Positions 57,843 through 64,000 of a stretch of DNA of 64,000 bases are shown piece by piece (position 1 is the stretch's first letter; every line of letters starts with the position of its first letter). The position numbers and the translations under genes are program-made. The notes beneath the pieces are model-generated. The model had not been told where the DNA came from. It searched no databases and saw only the letters and a list, made by a program, of their open reading frames with translations. Origin of the DNA: Rhabditoides inermis (Eukaryota; Nematoda; Chromadorea; Rhabditida; Rhabditidae); contig CAWZYM010000066.1 of the NCBI GenBank assembly GCA_963966185.1, positions 124,001-188,000 on the forward strand. The letters run 5' to 3'.

Positions 57843-60761
57843 TCAACGGCGACGACGGTGGAGGCAGTCTCGGGTCTCGCCCGCGAACTTTCCAGCCAGC
57901 TGCATCGAACCCGCATCGTAGAACTCCTTAGGGGTCTGAAGCGATTGCTACAGTAACCTTATGACTACCGTATGCATTACCTTTCCGTTCGAGACGTACT
58001 TGTCGGGAATGCGGATGGTGACCTTGCGCTGGCACGGCTGAAACAATAACATTGTTAAAAATAAAAATAAAATAAAATTATCGTTTATAATTATCTCCGA
58101 TGAGACTACCGTACTTACCATCCATCCGTCCTCGCAGTCGTGGTAGATGTTGATCTTGACGTCGATGGTGGTGAACTCGTCGGTGTGGCCTGACAGCTCG
58201 TAGCGGCCTGGAGTACAGTAGTTAGCAATGGAGCGAAAACACTTATAGCTCACCATGGTTATCAGTCTTGGTCTCCGCCATCAGGTCATCTGTGTCCACA
58301 CCTGAATGGACAAGTTCGCCACGCCCTCCCAAGCCCCGCCCCTCCCACTCGCTCTCTCGAACTCACCGCTGTCGTCGTCGTACATCTTGATCTTGACGCC
58401 GGACGCCGGCTTGTTGTTGCACATTAGAATTCCCTTGACCTAGAAAAACGGGATAAGCACCGCACGAGTCGATGGTCTCCGACCATCGACTCGTGCTGCT
58501 CTCGCTGCGGACAGCACTACCGCCCCGCACCCGCCGCACGCGGAAAATGATGAAGCGGCATGACTGGGCCATGTTTCGGCACGGCCTCGAAGTGCATTTG
58601 CATACCCGCTCCCCGCCAACTCTGCCTTCCACCACTGCTGTCTACGCGGACATCTGCACGCAGCTGCACGACGCGGAGAAGGCGTCCACCACGGAGGAGT
58701 CACCCCCACAACGACTCTCGGACTCTACTCTCGGCATGTTCCAGCAACGCCGGCGCCTTCTCTCTATGCAGACGGACGCCGCGCGTGCTGCACTCACACA
58801 GCTGAACCAAGAACTCCGCTGGAGTATCAAGGAGGATCTCGCCGCACACCATTTACGGCTCTTCAAGAAGGGCATCGCGAGCAAGAAGGCCCTAAGGAAG
58901 ACTGAAACGACACGTCAAGTTCTCGGCCGCCTGCGCGAGCTGGACGGCCAGGGCAAGGCGACAGGCGCATCCACCACCGACCCCCGCAAGATGAAGGAGA
59001 TCATCGTGGCATTCTACAACCGACTGTTCACGACTCTCCGGACCCTCGCCCCACTCGTCGCCGTCCACTCGTTTCCCGCCCCATTCACACTGGAAGAGGT
59101 CAGAAGCGTCCTGCTCTCTATGAAACGGAATGTCTCCCCTGGCCCCGACTACGTGTCAACGGAGATGCTTCTCCACTCGCCAGACAGCATGCTCGAGATG
59201 ATCGTCTCGCTGTTCAACCGCTGTGTGGAGGGTGGAGAAGTGGCGGACGGAATGGCCGACTCGCTCATCACGCTGCTCTTCAAGAAGGGCGACAGTCAGG
59301 ATATCGGCAACTACCGACCCGTGGCCGTCTCCTCTTCAATCCTCAAGCTGCTAGTGAAGTGCATCCTGGCCCGCACCCGACCGACTCTCGACGACCACCA
59401 GCCCCCGGAGCAAGCGGGTTTTCGACCTGGCTACTCGTGCGCCGACCAGATTCTCGCCTGCCGCGAGATGATCTACCGTGCCCACCGACACAACCTCCAC
59501 CTGTACCTCGTCTTCGTTGACTACAAGAAGGCGTACGACAGTGTGGAATTCGAGGACGCGTGGAACTCTCTGCGTGCACACGGAGTGGACCCGGCGTACA
59601 TTCGAATGCTGCAGATGGTATACAACACTGGACGAACGAAGGTGCTGGTTCGAGGATCCACTGCTGACATAGCCGTTGGAAAAGGAGCTCGACAAGGCTG
59701 TCCCTATTCTCCTTTCATCTTCAACAGCGTGCTCGCTGAAGTGTACAGAAGAGTGGAGTTCAACTACAGCGGCGCCGGCTTCGACATTGACGGAAAGAAG
59801 CTGACTCATCTCGCTTACGCAGACGACGTGGTTCTGTTCGCCAAGTCGCCAGCCGCGGCGGAGAAGATGCTGAACGAAGTGGCGGAGCAGAGCAAGAAGT
59901 ACGGACTGGAAGTGAACAGACAGAAAACAATGGCAATGACGAACGCGCACCAAAAGGACATCTACCTGGGCAACTCGAGGATCGAGTACGTACGGGAGTT
60001 CATCTACCTAGGGAGGCTGCTGAGCTGTGAGAAAGACGACACGGAAGAGGTCACCCACCGCATCCAGAGCGGATGGGCTGCCTTCCAACGACACAGGCAT
60101 TTCCTCACTCTACGACGAGCCCCTATGCGACTGCGCCGGAAGGTCTTCCGCGCCGGAGTACTGCCCTGTCTGACCTATGGATGTGAGAGCTGGAGTCTCA
60201 CCCAAGACGAGCTTTTTCGACTACGGACAACACAGCGGAAAATGGAACGCCTGATGCTAGGGATTAGCCTGCGAGACCGGATCCGAAGCAGCACCATTCG
60301 GCAGATGACTCGCCTGAGACCATGCAAGAAGTGAAGCAGAGGAAATGGAAGTTCGCGGAACGTCTCTTCAACGCGGACGGCTACAGATGGGCGAAGGCGA
60401 CTGTCAACTGGAAGCCGAAGAAGGCTGCTCGACCAGGCAGACCTTACAAAGAGTGGGAAGATGACTTCACGGACGCTATGCAACTTCCGAAGAAGAACGA
60501 TGCTAAGAAGAAATGGCGACGCATCGTCACCGAAGACCGCCGACTATGGACTGATCTATTCTCCCAGCGCTAGTCGACCACCTCTCATGCTATATGTACA
60601 TGAAAATGCGATACTGGATAAATATTTGATTTGATTCGATTTGATTTGAAGCTCCGCCCATGTTCGCCCCGCCCATAGGAACTCACTCCAGCCGACTGTG
60701 TCCTGCCGAGAAGAGCAGATGCGGGAACAGCACATGCCAAAACAAGTAGAAGGTAGTTCAT
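57843..60761 (-). CDS. Transthyretin-like secreted protein, gene 9, with LINE in intron 1
   Basis: Exons 60687-60761, 58367-58439, 58254-58301, 58119-58207, 57981-58037 and 57843-57935. TTGCAG lies three bases before the ATG. Signal peptide MNYLLLVLACAVPASA, then LLGRTQSAG, VKGILMCNNKPASGVKIKMY, VDTDDLMAETKTDNHG, YELSGHTDEFTTIDVKINIY, HDCEDGWM, PCQRKVTIRIPDKYVSNG and YDAGSMQLAGKFAGETRDCLH. It then has four extra arginines before the stop. The 2.2-kb intron 1 is occupied by an antisense RTE-type LINE. All exons, splice sites and cysteines are intact, so the gene may still work if the intron is removed. Confidence 0.88.
58443..60649 (+). mobile_element. RTE-type non-LTR retrotransposon, 5'-truncated, in TTR gene 9 intron
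   Basis: An open frame from 58472 to 60334 encodes the tail of the endonuclease domain (VSDHRLVLLSL) and a full reverse transcriptase. Landmarks: NVSPGPDYVSTEML, ADSLITLLFKKGDSQDIGNY, QAGFRPGYSCADQI, catalytic FVDYKKAYDSVE, GARQGCPYSPFIF, and the second catalytic motif LAYADDVVLFAKS. A +/-1 shift near 60320 leads to a second frame (KFAERLFNADGYRWAKATVN) to 60573. The 3' end is a TTGATTTGATTCG repeat tail. The rest of the endonuclease is missing. It is antisense to the host gene. Confidence 0.92.
58462..58496. repeat. Perfect hairpin at the 5' end of the LINE
   Basis: GCACGAGTCGATGGTC, a TCC loop, then the exact reverse complement: 16 paired bases. The right arm encodes the SDHRL of the endonuclease, so the left arm is an inverted copy of it. 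Confidence 0.9.
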
Positions 60762-60927
60762 ATTCTGCAATACGATAATGGGAATGAATATTGGACAATC
60801 GCCAAAAGAAAGAAAAGTGAATCGATGCAATAACAGTTGTAATAGGAAGTGTGAAGTGAAGTGAGCAAGCTAGGTGTATTGTATGTATGATCTGTGCATG
60901 TGAAAAGGAGAGATACTTATAGCACCG

Positions 60928-60970
<43 letters not shown>

Positions 60971-61158
60971 GGCTGGCTACGCAGTTTCCCGAATGTGGGT
61001 GTTTGTGTAATGGAGAGACGAGCGTAGTCTGAGCGATGTTATCGGAAGCAAACCCCGCGTGAATAGATGACGAATCAGGCATCCACTGACATCATCTCAA
61101 CACACTTCCGTTCATGTCTCAACCTATGAATCACTTCCGGTGACCACGGATCACACCA
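60762..61158. other. Upstream region of TTR gene 9
   Basis: Contains a (GA)n tract at 60931-60966. No gene seen. Confidence 0.45.
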
Positions 61159-62476
61159 CAGTAGGGGATGGTCACGGCGCAACGACGTTGTTTCACGCGC
61201 GATTTTGTCTCGGCGTGTGGCCGTCATTCCATCACGCCACGCTTTTCCCGAAATCACGCCGCGTGAAATGAACGCGCAGCAAAAGTCTCGAATTCGAGAA
61301 TCCCGAAATAACGCGCGTGGTAGTTAGGGAGGTCAGAAAATCCCGAAACAACGCCGCCGCGCGTTCATTCGGGATTGGTGAGATGAAGCGAACGAAGGGG
61401 CGTGATCATTGTATAGGGTATCCCCCATTTTCACGGTACGCGAATTATCGGCGGTCGGCCAGACAGGGACGAAATGACGAGCTTTTTATGCAAATAGGAT
61501 GACTTTCGAGGTTTTACGCCGAAAATACGGCAAAAATGAAAGAAACTGAAAAATCGAAATCTAGAGTTATGTGCGGACACTATCAAAGCACTTCTCCCTC
61601 AAACTGGGTTCTGTAGCATGAGTTTGAAGTGAGTTATTAAGTATTTTAGTTTTCACCTATTGAACAGCCTCGAAACTCGGTTATCGAACGATAAAAAGAA
61701 AACTAGAGCGAAATTCAAAAATCGAAATCCAGAGTTATGTGCGGACACTATCAAAGCACCTTCTCCCTCAAACTGGGTTCTGTAGCATGAGTTTGAAGTG
61801 AGTTATTAAGTATTCTAGTTTTCACCTATTGAACAGCCTCGAAAACTCGGTTATCGAACGATAAAAAGAAAACTAGAGCGAAATTCAAAAATCGAAATCT
61901 AGAGTTCTATGGGGACTGGGGATCCACACCACTTATCCAAAAATTGGAATGATTCATCAATTCCGGAAGGAGTTATCAGCTCTGAAAGGTGAAGAACTCT
62001 GCTTCATTAGAATTGCAAATCACCTTCATTTCACTAAAATCAGACCGCAAAGCGCGCGATTCGCGCGGTCGAATGGTCTTGCGCGAACCGAAAGAGCGGC
62101 TAAATGCGATGAAATGATGTCTGGAAAATATGCGGCAAGATGGCTGCCGTCCCGTGAACCGGGGGGACACCCTATAAGTTATGCAACTTGTTTCGATAAT
62201 GTCTCATCATTTGTCTCATTTCTCAACCGTCTCAAATGGGGGAAGATAATGAGGAGGCCGTACATGGGATGCAGGCGTCTCGAAATGACGCGCGATTCCG
62301 AACTAACGCTTTCGCGAATCTCGAATGAACGGCAGCGTCCGCGCGCGTGGCATGGGCGTGCAATCACGCCGCTCATTTCTCGCACTCGAGAATCCCGAAT
62401 CAACGCGCCTGTCTCGTCTCGAAATGACGACGCGCATGATTCTCGAATTCGAGACTTGCGCGGCCCAACACCACTG
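61159..62476. mobile_element. Possible hAT-like non-autonomous element hosting a nested element
   Basis: Begins CAGTAGGGGATGGTCACGGC and ends with the complement of CAGTGGTGTTGGGCCGCG. Both outer thirds share TCTCGAATTCGAGAATCCCGA-type motifs (at 61286 and 62431) in inverted positions. A TATA-flanked element lies between. CAGTG-type ends suggest hAT, but I could not find an 8-base target duplication. Confidence 0.4.
61416..62172. mobile_element. Nested non-autonomous element, TATA duplication, internal tandem copy
   Basis: Ends GGGTATCCCCC and complement of GGGTGTCCCCCC, flanked by TATA at 61412-61415 and 62173-62176. Same family as 1282-1866. A segment of about 160 bases (AAATCTAGAGTTATGTGCGG and onward) is present twice in tandem (about 61553-61720 and 61724-61895). 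Confidence 0.75.
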
Positions 62477-62680
62477 TATCAGAAAATCAACGTGAGAATA
62501 CTCATATTCGATTCACGATATGAGTAACAAGTAACTTGTTTTTTTGGTTTGCTGATTTCTTTTGGTGTACTGACACATGTCTTGTTTTTGTGGTACTGAT
62601 TTCGGAATTTTTAACCACAACAAATATTTATTAGATGCAAACCAATAGTGATATTATTTCTGTATTCTGGATAATTCTTA

Positions 62681-62882
62681 TTAGTGCAGGCAGTCTCTCT
62701 CCTCGCCGGGAAACTTTCCAGCCAGCTGGATCGTTCCAGCGTCGTACACTTTCTTCGCAGTCTGAAACCCTCTCTCTCTCTCTCTCTTTCTCTCTCTCCC
62801 TTTTTCTCTCTTTCCCTTTTTCTCTCTCTCCTTTTCTATCTCTCTCCCTTTCTCTCTCTCTCTCCCCCCCCCTCTCTCTCTG

Positions 62883-62920
<38 letters not shown>

Positions 62921-63491
62921 CACTCTACCTTTCCATCGGAGATGTAGCTATCCGGGATCTTGATGGTGAACTTACGCTGGCACGGCTGAAACGTAACACT
63001 TCTTATAAGCAATACGTTTTGCGAAACGTACTAGGATATCGTCGCAGTCGTGGTAGATGTTGAGCTTAGGGTCGATGGAAGTGAGCTCATCCGTGTGTCC
63101 CTTGATTTCGAAGCGACCTGAATCAGGCAGTGAAAGACTCTAAGTCTACCGTAACCCACCCTGTCCGTCGGTCTTTCCTGCCGCCATCAGGTCATCAGCG
63201 TCCGCGCCTGTAAACAAAACAGTAAACTACTAAACGAACATACATACAAGTAAACAACGCACCTCGGTCATCGTCGTATAGTTTGACGGCGACTCCGGCG
63301 GCCGGTTTGCCATTGCACATAAGAGTGCCCTTTACCTGCAACACACGAACGTATACGTGTTTGTCAGACAATGCATGGTCGTTGTTGTAAGACGAGTAGC
63401 CTGAGTGTGAGGAACTGACTCCGGAGGACTGAGTCCTTCCGAGGAGGGCGGCTGCACAGCCCACCAGAGCAAGAAACACAACCAGATTCAT
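62681..63491 (-). CDS. Transthyretin-like secreted protein, gene 10
   Basis: Exons 63420-63491, 63263-63335, 63160-63207, 63032-63117, 62929-62985 and 62681-62761. TTTCAG abuts the ATG. Signal peptide MNLVVFLALVGCAAA, then LLGRTQSSG, VKGTLMCNGKPAAGVAVKLY, DADDLMAAGKTDGQG, FEIKGHTDELTSIDPKLNIY, HDCDDIL (family normally HDCNDGIK), PCQRKFTIKIPDSYIS and YDAGTIQLAGKFPGEERDCLH. Intron 1 uses a GTCAGT donor and is open in frame (28 extra residues if retained). Intron 5 is CT-rich. A TTATAA box lies about 70 bases upstream of the ATG. Confidence 0.9.
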
Positions 63492-63634
63492 CTGAAACGG
63501 ATGGTTCACACAACTGCTGGAAAAATAAGCTAGCAAAACACTTCTCGAGCGATTCTTCTCTTATAAGGCGTCTCGAGCGATCAATCACTTCACACATAGA
63601 AGTAGGAGAGCGGTGACCGCGACAAAGGTCGCAG

Positions 63635-63640
<6 letters not shown>

Positions 63641-63690
<50 letters not shown>
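63641..63690. repeat. (CT)n microsatellite
   Basis: CT dinucleotide tract upstream of TTR gene 10. Confidence 0.9.
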
Positions 63691-63695
<5 letters not shown>

Positions 63696-63837
63696 TCTCT
63701 ATCTTTCTCTCTAACTCTTCACAAAGTGACTTCATTTCACACTTTAGGTCAACTCAAAACATACGACAACACGTCATATTTCATCATATCGAATTCTTTA
63801 TTAATAGGCACACACCACACACGTGTTGTTTACTTGT

Positions 63838-64000
63838 TTACTTCCTGTGGAGGCAGTCTCTCTCCTCCTTGGGATACTTTCCAGCCAACTGGATTGTTCC
63901 AGCGTCATACAGCTCCTTCGGCACCTGAAAGAATACGGTAAGTTGATACTGTAGGGTTACGGTAACCATCTCAAAATACAGTACCTTTCCGCTAGTAATG
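63838..64000 (-). CDS. Transthyretin-like protein, gene 11, 3' end only
   Basis: Last exon 63838-63924 encodes VPKELYDAGTIQLAGKYPKE then ERDCLHRK and a stop. An upstream exon ending GGAAAG|GTACTG starts at 63985 and runs off the window. It has a two-residue extension (RK) after the usual CLH ending. Head-to-tail with gene 10, and the 3' UTR is short. Confidence 0.85.
   Translation of the reverse strand, partial: ITSGKVLYFEMVTVTLQYQLTVFFQVPKELYDAGTIQLAGKYPKEERDCLHRK

Noticed and set aside
61949..62527. 192-codon open frame
   Set aside because: It spans the junction of a nested repeat and its host element and has no protein-like motif.

Overview
The window reads as a piece of a chromadorean nematode nuclear genome; the genus cannot be told from sequence alone. 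Four things point there. Genes have many short GT-AG introns, often 40-100 bases. At least ten genes have a TTTCAG-type acceptor within about 0-10 bases of the start codon, which is the footprint of spliced-leader trans-splicing. The right half is a cluster of secreted transthyretin-like (TTR) genes, a family expanded in nematodes. The housekeeping genes are ordinary animal orthologues.

Left half (0-29 kb), mostly conserved single-copy genes: the 3' exon of a small membrane protein (about 420-547); DNA primase small subunit (minus, 2046-4659); an R/S/G-rich protein (5123-7747); Golgi SNARE GOSR1/GS28 (8137-9287); ribulose-phosphate 3-epimerase (9806-12565); a BCL7-family BAF subunit (minus, 14426-15144); an SPVK/SPKK-repeat basic protein (15805-17420 and perhaps beyond); the U3 snoRNP protein MPP10 (21692-25018); and Mediator subunit MED15 (25593-29193). 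They act in replication, Golgi transport, the pentose phosphate pathway, chromatin remodelling, ribosome biogenesis and transcription, and do not form one pathway. Their introns have been invaded by foldback (MITE-like) elements.

Middle (30-37 kb), a damaged locus on the minus strand: a BTB/BACK-domain gene (35210-36289), then unrecognised C-terminal-type exons (30110-31271). The latter are present twice because a 2.37-kb block is tandemly duplicated. Each copy holds a MITE inside an exon and a 5'-truncated non-LTR retrotransposon.

Right half (37-64 kb): 15 TTR-like genes or gene ends, four of them doubled by a nearly identical 6.28-kb tandem duplication (about 37203-43484 and 43485-49767). 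Each encodes a signal peptide and a small cysteine-containing domain of about 130-145 residues. The array is interleaved with foldback elements, an antisense RTE-type LINE inside one TTR intron, a decayed TTR exon, a decayed reverse-transcriptase fragment and many (GA/CT)n tracts that fill introns.

The most notable observations are: several structured foldback families with recoverable target-site duplications, including one that reconstitutes a splice acceptor and carries opposed tRNA-like sequences in its arms; a pair of related elements with 4-bp TTTA/TTAA duplications and arrays of CCCTCAGAA; the two recent tandem duplications, one of which makes a chimeric TTR gene lacking its last cysteine; and a lost splice acceptor in the SPVK gene. 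Exon boundaries were set by eye from splice motifs, frame and family resemblance; no alignment was run.
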